Made by a program: the position numbers and the translations under genes. A stretch of 64,000 nt of DNA, from assembly GCF_029210375.1 (NCBI RefSeq), contig NZ_JARGER010000042.1, positions 186,001-250,000 on the forward strand, read 5' to 3'. The notes under the pieces were generated by a model. The model ran no database searches. It was not told where the DNA came from and saw only the letters and a list, made by a program, of their open reading frames with translations. Source of the stretch: Nocardioides sp. YIM 152315. Its GTDB lineage: Bacteria; Actinomycetota; Actinomycetes; Propionibacteriales; Nocardioidaceae. Below, piece by piece: positions 17,421 through 25,949 of this stretch (position 1 is the first letter of the stretch; each line of letters opens with the position of its first letter).

Positions 17421-19186
17421 TCCGCACCCAGGACGCCGGCGCGCTCCGCGCCGACCACGTCGGCCAGACCGTCACCCTCGCGGGGTGGGTGGCCAACCGG
17501 CGCGACCACGGAGGAGTCGCGTTCATCGACCTTCGTGAGGCGAGTGGCGTCGTCCAGGTCGTGATCCGCGACGAGGCCGTCGCCCACCACCTGCGCGCCG
17601 AGTACTGCCTCAAGGTCACCGGCGAGGTCACCCGGCGCAAGGAGGGCAACGAGAACCCCAACCTCGCGACCGGCGAGATCGAGGTGGTCGCCAGCGACGT
17701 CGAGGTCCTCAGCGCGGCCGCGCCGCTGCCGTTCCCCATCAGCGACCACGTGGACGTCGGGGAGGAGGCGCGCCTGCGGCACCGCTACCTCGACCTGCGC
17801 CGTCGCGGCCCCGGCGACGCGATCCGGTTGCGCAGCAAGGTCAACAAGGCCGCGCGCGACGTGCTCGACCGGGACGGGTTCGTCGAGATCGAGACACCGA
17901 CGCTCACCCGGTCGACGCCGGAGGGCGCCCGCGACTTCCTCGTGCCCGCCCGCCTCCAGCCCGGCAGCTGGTACGCCCTCCCGCAGAGCCCGCAGCTGTT
18001 CAAGCAGCTGCTCATGGTCGCCGGCATGGAGCGCTACTACCAGATCGCGCGCTGCTACCGCGACGAGGACTTCCGCGCCGACCGGCAGCCGGAGTTCACC
18101 CAGCTCGACATCGAGATGAGCTTCGTGGAGCAGGACGACGTCATCGCCGTCGCCGAGCGGGTTCTGGTCGCGCTGTGGCAGCTGATCGGCCACGACGTAC
18201 CCGTGCCGCTGCCGCGGATGACGTACGCCGAGGCGATGGCCCGCTACGGCTCCGACAAGCCCGACCTGCGGATGGGCCAGGAGCTCGTCGAGTGCACCGA
18301 GTACTTCGCGGACACGCCGTTCCGCGTCTTCCAGGCGCCCTACGTCGGCGCCGTGGTGATGCCCGGGGGAGCGAGCCAGCCCCGCAAGCAGCTCGACGCC
18401 TGGCAGGAGTGGGCCAAGCAGCGCGGCGCCAAGGGCCTCGCCTACGTGCTCGTGCAGGAGGACGGGGAGCTCGGCGGCCCGGTCGCCAAGAACATCACCG
18501 ACGAGGAGAAGGCCGGACTGGCGGCGCACGTGGGTGCCCGGCCGGGAGACTGCATCTTCTTCGCGGCCGGCCCGGTCAAGGCCAGCCGCGCGCTGCTCGG
18601 CGCGGCGCGCCTGGAGATCGGCCGTCGCTGCGGCCTGGTCGACGAGGACGCGTGGAGCTTCCTGTGGGTCGTCGACGCGCCGCTCTTCGAGCCCGCCGAC
18701 GAGGCCACGGCCGCGGGTGACGTCGCGGTCGGCGGCGGCGCGTGGACCGCCGTGCACCACGCCTTCACCTCGCCGCAGGACCTGGAGACGTTCGACGGCG
18801 ACCCGGGCAACGCCCTGGCGTGGGCCTACGACATCGTCTGCAACGGCAACGAGATCGGCGGCGGGTCGATCCGTATCCACCGCGACGACGTCCAGACGCG
18901 CGTGTTCGCGATCATGGGCATCGACGAGGCCGAGGCGCAGGAGAAGTTCGGCTTCCTCCTCGAGGCGTTCAAGTACGGCGCCCCGCCGCACGGTGGCATC
19001 GCCTTCGGCTGGGACCGGATCGTCGCGCTGCTCTCGCGCAGCGAGTCGATCCGCGACGTGATCGCGTTCCCGAAGTCCGGCGGCGGGTTCGACCCGCTCA
19101 CGGCCGCGCCGGCGCCGATCACGCCGGAGCAGCGCAAGGAGGCGGGCGTCGACGCCGTACCCGCCACCGAGGAGCAGTCCGGGTAA
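17417..19186 (+). CDS. aspS: Aspartate--tRNA ligase
   Basis: Class IIb synthetase of 589 residues. An N-terminal OB-fold anticodon domain (residues 1-110, GWVANRRDHGGVAFIDLRE) is followed by the catalytic core with LPQSPQLFKQLLM and the motif 2 region RCYRDEDFRADRQPEFTQLD. The bacterial-type GAD insertion domain occupies about residues 300-420, and motif 3 is GIAFGWDRIVALL. The GTG start overlaps the hisS stop. No asparaginyl-tRNA synthetase is in the window, so whether this enzyme is discriminating cannot be judged here. Confidence 0.96.
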   Translation: MIRTQDAGALRADHVGQTVTLAGWVANRRDHGGVAFIDLREASGVVQVVIRDEAVAHHLRAEYCLKVTGEVTRRKEGNENPNLATGEIEVVASDVEVLSAAAPLPFPISDHVDVGEEARLRHRYLDLRRRGPGDAIRLRSKVNKAARDVLDRDGFVEIETPTLTRSTPEGARDFLVPARLQPGSWYALPQSPQLFKQLLMVAGMERYYQIARCYRDEDFRADRQPEFTQLDIEMSFVEQDDVIAVAERVLVALWQLIGHDVPVPLPRMTYAEAMARYGSDKPDLRMGQELVECTEYFADTPFRVFQAPYVGAVVMPGGASQPRKQLDAWQEWAKQRGAKGLAYVLVQEDGELGGPVAKNITDEEKAGLAAHVGARPGDCIFFAAGPVKASRALLGAARLEIGRRCGLVDEDAWSFLWVVDAPLFEPADEATAAGDVAVGGGAWTAVHHAFTSPQDLETFDGDPGNALAWAYDIVCNGNEIGGGSIRIHRDDVQTRVFAIMGIDEAEAQEKFGFLLEAFKYGAPPHGGIAFGWDRIVALLSRSESIRDVIAFPKSGGGFDPLTAAPAPITPEQRKEAGVDAVPATEEQSG

Positions 19187-19214
19187 CGGACGCATCACGG
19201 ATGACGGGCGTCCG
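19187..19214 (+). terminator. Hairpin directly after aspS
   Basis: CGGACGC (19187-19193) pairs with GCGTCCG (19208-19214) over a 14-nt loop, starting at the base after the aspS stop. There is no T-run, so termination is plausible rather than shown. A second 7-bp hairpin (CCGCGAC/GTCGCGG, 19253-19277) follows. Confidence 0.45.
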
Positions 19215-19513
19215 GAAGTGGCCTGCGTCGCTCCCGCCACCGGGCCGCCGGACCGCGACCTGCAGGTTCTGTCGCGGAGTCGGCGAGGCGACGGAAGGAG
19301 CGCGGCCGGGGTGCCGTGAGGGCGCAGGGTGTCGCGCGAGACCGCCCTTCCGGCGAATACGCCAGGTGAACGCGTCGAGACCAGATCGTTACACGCCGAA
19401 GACCCGATGATGCGTGTGCGTCACATAGAGTCGCTGCGGTCGTCGACCAGCGGACCACTCGCAATCCGGGTGCCACGCCCGACGCCGGGCTCAACCGAGA
19501 AGACAGAGGTGCC
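19187..19513. other. 327-nt intergenic region between aspS and the peptide transporter
   Basis: It holds two GC-rich hairpins near aspS (19187-19214 and 19253-19277) and a TAGAGT box at 19426-19431, a possible -10 for the transporter operon. I see no convincing gene, tRNA or riboswitch fold in it. Short open frames here lack Shine-Dalgarno sequences and family motifs. Confidence 0.6.
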
Positions 19514-20530
19514 ATGACCGTTCAGGCCTCCAACCTGGAGAGCGAGCAGCTGCCGGACCCCTCCGGCGCCCCCGAAGGTGATGTCTCGAAGCTGGCCGGC
19601 AAGTCACCCACCCGGCTCGCGCTCGGTCGCTTCCGCCGCGACAAGCTGTCGATGGTGGCGTTCGTGGTCGTCGCGCTCTACATCCTCGCGGCGTTGTCGG
19701 CGCCGTTCCTGGTCAAGTTCGGGGTGCTCGACCCGACGAGCTTCAACCAGGAGCTGACCGACCCGTCGACCGGCGGCCTGCCGATCGGCAAGCTCGGTGG
19801 CATCAGCTGGGAGCACCCGCTCGGTGTCGAGCCGCAGACGGGCCGCGACGTGCTGTCGCGGGTCTGGTACGGCCTGACCTTCTCGCTGGCGATCGCGCTG
19901 ACGGCGACGATCCTCGCGATCGTCTTCGGCGCCGTGCTCGGCATCATCGCCGGCTTCAGCGGCGGCTGGGTCGACGCGACCATCGGCCGCGCGATCGACC
20001 TGACGCTGTCGTTCCCGTCGACGCTGATGCTGCTGGCCCTCTCGAGCATCGGCATCCAGCTGATGGCCGACATCCTCCCAGGCACCTTCTCGGACCCGCT
20101 GCCCAACGGCGCGTACGTCGTCTTCGTGCTCGCCCTCTTCGGGTGGCCCGGCGTCGCGCGCATCATCCGCGGCCAGGTGTTGTCGGTGCGTGAGCGGGAG
20201 TTCGTCGACGCCGCGGTGCTGCTCGGCGCCTCGCGCCGGCGGATCTACTTCAAGGAGATACTGCCGAACCTGTGGGCGCCGATCCTGGTCGTGTTCACGC
20301 TGACCATGCCCGCCTACATCTCGGCCGAGGCGGCGCTGAGCTACCTCAACGTCGGCATCAAGCCGCCGACCCCGACGCTGGGCAACGTCCTGCGCAGCTC
20401 GATCAACTACTCGTCGGCCGACTTCATCTTCTTCTTCACCCCGGCCTTCCTGATCATGATCATCGTCGTGAGCTTCAACCTGCTCGGCGACGGCCTGCGC
20501 GACGCTCTCGACCCGAAGACGCACCGGTGA
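19514..20530 (+). CDS. Peptide/oligopeptide ABC transporter permease (DppC/OppC type)
   Basis: Inner-membrane permease of 338 residues. It has a polar N-terminus of about 45 residues, then a membrane segment, a periplasmic domain and five more membrane segments. The DppC hallmark is visible: HPLGVEPQTGRDVLSRVWYG before segment 2. The ATPase-coupling EAA loop is REFVDAAVLLGASRRRIYFKEILPN. It is the first gene of a five-gene importer operon (permease, binding protein, permease, ATPase, ATPase). The ATG is 14 nt after AGAGG. Substrate class is peptides or nickel-like complexes by family, unproven. Confidence 0.92.
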   Translation: MTVQASNLESEQLPDPSGAPEGDVSKLAGKSPTRLALGRFRRDKLSMVAFVVVALYILAALSAPFLVKFGVLDPTSFNQELTDPSTGGLPIGKLGGISWEHPLGVEPQTGRDVLSRVWYGLTFSLAIALTATILAIVFGAVLGIIAGFSGGWVDATIGRAIDLTLSFPSTLMLLALSSIGIQLMADILPGTFSDPLPNGAYVVFVLALFGWPGVARIIRGQVLSVREREFVDAAVLLGASRRRIYFKEILPNLWAPILVVFTLTMPAYISAEAALSYLNVGIKPPTPTLGNVLRSSINYSSADFIFFFTPAFLIMIIVVSFNLLGDGLRDALDPKTHR

Positions 20531-20618
20531 GGTCGCGTCCCACCCCCCACGATCTCGGCGGCACGGAGTCGCCGAAGGTGCCGCCGCTCCAGGCGCGACA
20601 CACACTCAAGGAGAAGTA

Positions 20619-22367
20619 ATGTTCAAGTATCGAAAGCGGGTGCTCGCTGCCTCCGCTGCGATCGCTCTCGCTGCCGGGCTGGCGGCGTGTGGCGGCGACG
20701 ACGGCGGCGAGAGCAGCGACAACCCCACCGGCGACGCGGCGGCGACGGGTGAGGCTGGTGGCACGCTCAACTACCTCATCTACGCCCCGATCGAGCACGT
20801 GGACCCGCAGCGCATCTACGTGGGTCGCGACATCACCAACTTCAGCCGGACGGTCTACCGCCAGCTGGTGACGTTCCCGATCTCCACCGACCCCGAGGTC
20901 TCCAACACGCCGGTCCCCGACCTGGCGACGGACACCGGCACCTCCGAGCAGGGCGGCAAGGTCTGGTCCTTCACGGTCAAGGACGGCGTGAAGTGGGAGG
21001 ACGGCCAGCCGATCACGTGCGAGGACTTCAAGTACGGCGCCTCGCGTGTGTTCGCCACGGACGTCATCACCGGTGGCCCGAACTACCTGCTGAGCTACCT
21101 GGACATCCCGACCGACGAGAAGACCGGCCTGCCGGCCTACAACGGTCCCTACAAGGGTGACGGCCAGGAGCTGTTCGACAAGGCCATCACCTGCGACGGC
21201 AACACCATCACGTACAACTTCAAGAAGCCGTGGCCGGACTTCCCGCTGGCCGTCGCGGGTCTGCACATGATGGACCCGTACCGCCAGGACAAGGACCAGG
21301 GCGACAAGTCCAACTTCCAGATCTTCTCCAACGGTCCCTACAAGCTCGAGGGCACCTGGTCGAAGAACAAGGGCGCGACGCTGGTCCGCAACGAGAACTA
21401 CGACCCGGCCACCGACGACCCGGACAACATCCGCCGGGCGCTGCCGGAGTCGATCGTCTTCAACATCGGTCAGACCACCGAGACGATCTACGACCAGCTG
21501 ATCGCCGACTCGGGCGACGCGCAGACGGCCGTCACCGGCCAGCGGGTCCCGCCGGCGTACTACAACCAGATCGAGGGTGCGGTCGCCGACCGCTCGTCGC
21601 TCCAGGCGTCGCCGTACGTCGACTACCTGGTGCCGAACTTCCGCAACATGACCGACCCGAAGGTCCGTGAGGCCCTCAAGGTCGCGACCAACGCGGAGGC
21701 CTGGATCAACGCCGGTGGTGGCGAGAAGGCCTACGCCCCCGCCGAGTCCATCGTGAACCCGGCCGTGGTCGGCTACCAGGACAACCCGGCGTTCTCGGGC
21801 CCCCAGGAGGGCGACCCGGAGGCCGCGAAGGCGCTCCTCGAGGAGGCCGGAGTCCAGACGCCGTTCCCGATCACCTTCACCTACCCGAGCTCGGAGACCG
21901 CTGACAAGCAGGCCGCCGCGCTGAAGGAGACCTGGGACGCCGCCGGCTTCGACGTGACCCTCGACGGCCTGGGTGACACCTACTACGACGTCATCCAGAA
22001 GCCCAACAAGGAGAGCGACGTGATCTGGGGCGGCTGGGGTGCCGACTGGCCCTCCGCCATCACCGTGACCCCGCCGCTGTTCGACAGCCGGATCAACCTG
22101 ACCCAGAACTCCGACGGTCAGGACTACGGCGCCTACAAGAGCGACGAGTTCAACTCGCTCGTCGACCAGGCCCAGGAGGCCGGCACGCTCGAGGACCAGA
22201 CCGCCGCCCTCCAGGAGGCCGACATCGTGCTCGGCCAGGATGTCGCCTACATCCCGCTGGAGATCGCGCAGTTCTACTTCCTCTACGGCTCCAAGGTGAC
22301 CGGCTTCACCACCACGCCGGCCAGCTCGATGTACCCGGACCTGGGTGCCATCGGCGTGGAGTCCTGA
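20619..22367 (+). CDS. Peptide-binding lipoprotein of the ABC transporter (SBP family 5)
   Basis: Extracytoplasmic solute-binding protein of 582 residues. The N-terminus is a lipoprotein signal (basic MFKYRKR, hydrophobic stretch, lipobox LAAC with Cys24), so it should be anchored to the outer face of the membrane. A Gly/Asp/Ser-rich linker follows. The body matches DppA/OppA-type proteins, for example VWSFTVKDGVKWEDGQPITCEDFKYG. It lies between the two permease genes, not at the operon start as usual. AAGGAG lies just upstream of the ATG. A very stable hairpin follows the gene. Confidence 0.93.
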   Translation: MFKYRKRVLAASAAIALAAGLAACGGDDGGESSDNPTGDAAATGEAGGTLNYLIYAPIEHVDPQRIYVGRDITNFSRTVYRQLVTFPISTDPEVSNTPVPDLATDTGTSEQGGKVWSFTVKDGVKWEDGQPITCEDFKYGASRVFATDVITGGPNYLLSYLDIPTDEKTGLPAYNGPYKGDGQELFDKAITCDGNTITYNFKKPWPDFPLAVAGLHMMDPYRQDKDQGDKSNFQIFSNGPYKLEGTWSKNKGATLVRNENYDPATDDPDNIRRALPESIVFNIGQTTETIYDQLIADSGDAQTAVTGQRVPPAYYNQIEGAVADRSSLQASPYVDYLVPNFRNMTDPKVREALKVATNAEAWINAGGGEKAYAPAESIVNPAVVGYQDNPAFSGPQEGDPEAAKALLEEAGVQTPFPITFTYPSSETADKQAAALKETWDAAGFDVTLDGLGDTYYDVIQKPNKESDVIWGGWGADWPSAITVTPPLFDSRINLTQNSDGQDYGAYKSDEFNSLVDQAQEAGTLEDQTAALQEADIVLGQDVAYIPLEIAQFYFLYGSKVTGFTTTPASSMYPDLGAIGVES

Positions 22368-22393
22368 TCCACGAGTAGAACCCGCAACACCTC

Positions 22394-22426
22394 GCCGGGC
22401 GGTCGCACACGATGCGGCCGCCCGGC
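22394..22426 (+). terminator. Very stable hairpin after the binding-protein gene
   Basis: GCCGGGCGG (22394-22402) pairs with CCGCCCGGC (22418-22426), and the stem continues inward through a T-G pair and CGCA/TGCG to a 5-nt loop. This makes 14 consecutive pairs. No T-run follows. It may terminate part of the transcripts or protect the upstream mRNA, giving more binding protein than permease. Confidence 0.7.
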
Positions 22427-22554
22427 CTCGGGGTGGGGGTCCTCGTCGAGGGTTCCCTCACCCGCCACACCGCCCAGGGTGCATGCTGGGTCCAGCACCA
22501 CAGTGCCGGCCCTGTCGCACCCGCCAGTTCTCGACCAGTCCGAGGTGGTCCCCG

Positions 22555-23571
22555 ATGTACGCCTACGTGGTCCGACGCCTGTTCGTCGGCGTGATCATGC
22601 TGATCGCGATGAGCCTGGTGACGTTCGTCCTGTTCTTCGCGTCGCCGATCGACCCGGCGCGCTACGCGTGCGGGAAGAACTGCTCGCCGGAGCTGCGCGA
22701 GCAGACCCGCAACGCGCTCGGCTACGACAAGCCCGTCATCGTGCAGTGGACCGACTTCCTCAAGGGCATCGTCCAGGGGCGCGACTACCCCGACGACCCG
22801 GAGCTCCGCGCGGCCGCGCCCGAGCTCGTCACGCACTGCCCGGCCCCGTGCTTCGGCTACTCCGTCGTCAACACCAAGACGGTCAACGAGGAGATCAAGG
22901 AGGCCTTCCCGGTCTCGCTCTCGATCTCGGTCGCGGCCGTCGTGCTCTGGCTCTTCTTCGGCGTCCTGCTGGGGGTGATGGCCGCCATACGAAGAGGCAC
23001 GATCGTCGACCGCGGGATCGTCGCGGCGGCGCTGGTCCTCTACGCGTTCCCCTCCTTCTTCATCGGCCTCTTCCTGCTGAAGTTCATCGCGATCAAGTGG
23101 GAGCTGGTCGACGTCCCGGTCTACACCACGATCGCCGAGGGTGGGATCGGCGGCTGGCTGTCGTCGTTGCTGCTGCCGGCGGTCACGCTCGCGATGCTCT
23201 ACATGGCCGGCTACGTGCGGATGACCCGCGCCTTCGTGCTGGAGTCGATGACCGAGGACTACGTGCGCACGGCGCGCGCCAAGGGCCTACGCCAGAACAA
23301 GGTGCTCGTCAAGCACACGATGCGCGCGGCCCTGACCCCGCTCGTGACGCTGATCGGACTGGACTTCGCCGGCCTGATGGGCGGCGCGATCATCACCGAG
23401 ACGGTCTTCAACTACAACGGCCTGGGCAAGCTCGCCTACGACGCCAACACCACGAACGATCTCCCGACGATCATCGGCCTCGTGCTGCTGCTCGGCACGT
23501 TCGTGATCCTGGCCAACATCATCGTCGACATGCTCTACGCCGTGATCGACCCGCGCGTGCGCGTGGGCTGA
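22555..23571 (+). CDS. Peptide/oligopeptide ABC transporter permease (DppB/OppB type)
   Basis: Inner-membrane permease of 338 residues, starting MYAYVVRRLFVGVIMLIAMS. It has six membrane segments, a coupling loop (ESMTEDYVRTARAKGLRQNKVLVKHTMRAAL) and the family C-terminus DMLYAVIDPRVRVG. The periplasmic loop after segment 1 contains two Cys pairs (CGKNC and CPAPC), probably disulfides or a metal site. It lies 187 nt after the binding-protein gene and 13 nt before the first ATPase. GAGGTGG precedes the ATG. Confidence 0.92.
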   Translation: MYAYVVRRLFVGVIMLIAMSLVTFVLFFASPIDPARYACGKNCSPELREQTRNALGYDKPVIVQWTDFLKGIVQGRDYPDDPELRAAAPELVTHCPAPCFGYSVVNTKTVNEEIKEAFPVSLSISVAAVVLWLFFGVLLGVMAAIRRGTIVDRGIVAAALVLYAFPSFFIGLFLLKFIAIKWELVDVPVYTTIAEGGIGGWLSSLLLPAVTLAMLYMAGYVRMTRAFVLESMTEDYVRTARAKGLRQNKVLVKHTMRAALTPLVTLIGLDFAGLMGGAIITETVFNYNGLGKLAYDANTTNDLPTIIGLVLLLGTFVILANIIVDMLYAVIDPRVRVG

Positions 23572-23584
23572 GGGGGATCCTGCA

Positions 23585-24634
23585 GTGGCATTTCTTTCTG
23601 TCCGTGACCTCAAGGTCCACTTCCCGACGGTCGACGGCGTCGTCAAGGCGACCGACGGCCTGTCCTTCGAGCTCGAGAAGGGCCGGACCCTCGGCATCGT
23701 GGGCGAGTCGGGCTCCGGCAAGTCGGTCTCGAGCTCGGCGATCCTGGGCCTGCACCGCAAGACGAGCGCCAAGGTCAGCGGCGAGATCCTGCTCGACGGC
23801 ACCGACCTGCTCACGCTCTCCGACGAGCAGATGCGGCGGCGTCGCGGCAAGGACGTCGCGATGATCTTCCAGGACCCGCTCTCGGCGATGCACCCCTACT
23901 ACTCGGTCGGCAACCAGATCGCCGAGGCCTACCGCGTCCACCACGACGTCAGCAAGAGGGCCGCGAAGGCCCGCGCCGTCGAGATGCTCGACCGGGTCGG
24001 CATCCCGCAGCCCGACCGGCGCGTGGACGACTACCCGCACCAGTTCTCCGGCGGCATGCGGCAGCGCGCCATGATCGCGATGGGGCTGATCAACAACCCG
24101 AGCCTGCTCATCGCCGACGAGCCGACCACCGCACTCGACGTCACCGTCCAGGCGCAGATCCTCGACCTGCTCCAGGATCTCCAGAAGGAGTTCGAGTCCG
24201 CGGTCATCATCATCACCCACGACCTCGGCGTCATCGCGGAGATGGCCGACGAGGTGCTGGTGATGTACGCCGGCCGAGCCGTCGAGTACGGCTCGGGCAA
24301 CGAGATCCTCACCCACCCCGAGATGCCCTACACCTGGGGCCTGCTCTCCAGCGTGCCCGACGTCAGCGGCGACACCGACGCGCGGCTGATCCCGATCCCG
24401 GGCAACCCGCCGTCGCTGCTCAACCCGCCCTCCGGCTGCGCGTTCCACCCGCGCTGCCCGCACCGCGACAAGGTGCCCGGCGACCTGTGCTTCACCACGC
24501 TGCCCGAGCTGGCGCCCGGGACCCGGACCGAGACCCACCTCAAGCGGTGCCACCTCACCGACCCCGACGCCGTCTACGAGCGCGAGGTCCTGCCGGAGAT
24601 CGCGCCGGACCTCGTCGAGGAGAGCCACTCATGA
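23585..24634 (+). CDS. Peptide ABC transporter ATP-binding protein (DppD/OppD type)
   Basis: Cytoplasmic ATPase of 349 residues. Walker A is GESGSGKS, the ABC signature is FSGGMRQR, Walker B is LLIADEPTTALD, and the H-loop is ITHDLG. The C-terminal region has the oligopeptide-type motif NPPSGCAFHPRCPHR with conserved Cys residues, which in this family can bind an iron-sulfur cluster. The GTG start follows a short GGGGGATCC leader. The stop overlaps the next gene by ATGA. It forms a heterodimer with the following ATPase. Confidence 0.94.
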   Translation: MAFLSVRDLKVHFPTVDGVVKATDGLSFELEKGRTLGIVGESGSGKSVSSSAILGLHRKTSAKVSGEILLDGTDLLTLSDEQMRRRRGKDVAMIFQDPLSAMHPYYSVGNQIAEAYRVHHDVSKRAAKARAVEMLDRVGIPQPDRRVDDYPHQFSGGMRQRAMIAMGLINNPSLLIADEPTTALDVTVQAQILDLLQDLQKEFESAVIIITHDLGVIAEMADEVLVMYAGRAVEYGSGNEILTHPEMPYTWGLLSSVPDVSGDTDARLIPIPGNPPSLLNPPSGCAFHPRCPHRDKVPGDLCFTTLPELAPGTRTETHLKRCHLTDPDAVYEREVLPEIAPDLVEESHS

Positions 24635-25920
24635 GCGACCGCACGAGCGACGAGCTGCCCGTGAGCGCGGGCATGCCGAACGACGACCCTCGGCCGCGGG
24701 GCGAGGACCCGGTCGACAGTGACGAGATCGACTACGTGGCGCCGCTCGAGGCGCACGCCGCCTCGGTGGCGGACCCGAACGCGAAGCCCATCCTCGAGGT
24801 CCGCGACCTCAAGATGTACTTCCCCGTGAAGTCCTCGGGCATCATCCGGCGCACGATCGGGCAGGTCCAGGCCGTCGACGGCGTGTCGTTCCAGGTGCCC
24901 GAGGGCGGCTCGCTCGGTCTCGTGGGTGAGTCGGGCTGTGGCAAGTCGACGACCGGTCGGCTGATCACGCGGCTCTACCAGCCCACCGGCGGCACCATCA
25001 ACTTCGACGGTCGGGACATCTCGAAGACCAGCGCCCGGCAGCTCAAGCCGCTGCGGCGCGAGATCCAGATGATCTTCCAGGACCCCTACACGTCGCTGAA
25101 CCCGCGGCACTCGGTGGGCTCGATCATCGGCGCACCGCTCGCGATCCACAAGGTCGTGCCCAGGGACAAGATCCTGCCGCGCGTCCAGGAGCTGCTGGAC
25201 ATCGTCGGCCTCAACCCCGAGCACTACAACCGCTACCCGCACGAGTTCTCCGGCGGCCAGCGCCAGCGCATCGGCATCGCCCGAGCGCTCACGCTGCAGC
25301 CCAAGGTCCTCGTCGCCGACGAGCCCGTCTCCGCGCTGGACGTGTCCATCCAGGCGCAGGTCATCAACCTGCTCCAGGACGTCCAGCGCGAGTTCAACAT
25401 CGCGTTCCTCTTCGTCGCGCACGACCTCGCCGTGGTCCGGCACTTCTGCCCCGAGATCGCGGTCATGTACCTCGGCAAGATCGTCGAGATCGCGGACCGC
25501 GAGACGCTCTACAACCGGCCGAACCACCCCTACACCCAGGCCCTGCTGTCGGCCGTGCCCGACGTCAAGCAGGCCGCGGTCGGGGGTCGCCGCGAGCGGA
25601 TCCGCCTCGAGGGCGACGTGCCCAGCCCGATCAACCCGCCCTCGGGTTGCCGGTTCCGCACCCGCTGCCCGATCGCCCAGGAGATCTGCGCCCGCGTGGA
25701 GCCCCCGCTGCTCCAGATCGGCCAGCGCCACAAGGTGGCCTGTCACTTCGCGGGCGAGCTCGGCAAGCACCCGGACCGGCCGGTGACGGCGCCGCTGCTG
25801 GGCGTCGACGACACCGGTGCCCCGGACCCGGGTGCCACGCCGTCGCCGCTGGCCGCCAACGAGCCGGGCTACTCGGACACGTGGTACGACCTCGAGCGCA
25901 AGACGATGGCCAGCGCCTGA
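24631..25920 (+). CDS. Peptide ABC transporter ATP-binding protein (DppF/OppF type)
   Basis: Second ATPase of the importer, 429 residues. Walker A is GESGCGKST, the signature is FSGGQRQRIGIARAL, Walker B is VLVADEPVSALD, and the H-loop is VAHDLA. The C-terminal NPPSGCRFRTRCPIAQ motif is present. It has an acidic N-terminal extension of about 50 residues and a C-terminal tail of about 60 residues (VDDTGAPDPGATPSP) beyond the family core. The ATG overlaps the preceding stop. It is the last gene of the transporter operon, 29 nt before rarA. Confidence 0.94.
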   Translation: MSDRTSDELPVSAGMPNDDPRPRGEDPVDSDEIDYVAPLEAHAASVADPNAKPILEVRDLKMYFPVKSSGIIRRTIGQVQAVDGVSFQVPEGGSLGLVGESGCGKSTTGRLITRLYQPTGGTINFDGRDISKTSARQLKPLRREIQMIFQDPYTSLNPRHSVGSIIGAPLAIHKVVPRDKILPRVQELLDIVGLNPEHYNRYPHEFSGGQRQRIGIARALTLQPKVLVADEPVSALDVSIQAQVINLLQDVQREFNIAFLFVAHDLAVVRHFCPEIAVMYLGKIVEIADRETLYNRPNHPYTQALLSAVPDVKQAAVGGRRERIRLEGDVPSPINPPSGCRFRTRCPIAQEICARVEPPLLQIGQRHKVACHFAGELGKHPDRPVTAPLLGVDDTGAPDPGATPSPLAANEPGYSDTWYDLERKTMASA

Positions 25921-25937
25921 CCTGTCCGTCCACCTCG

Positions 25938-25943
25938 TAGGCT
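25938..25943 (+). promoter_or_regulatory. Putative leaderless promoter of rarA (TAGGCT)
   Basis: TAGGCT is followed by 6 nt (GAGCAC) and the GTG at 25950, with no Shine-Dalgarno sequence. Confidence 0.6.
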
Positions 25944-25949
25944 GAGCAC

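Noticed and set aside
19329..19517. A 62-codon open frame upstream of the ABC permease gene
   Set aside because: No Shine-Dalgarno sequence, no hydrophobic or conserved segment, and it overlaps the permease start and the probable promoter region.
22394..22426. Hairpin after the binding-protein gene as a classical intrinsic terminator
   Set aside because: The stem is very stable but no T-run follows, and the same operon continues downstream. I keep it as a structured element whose role is open.
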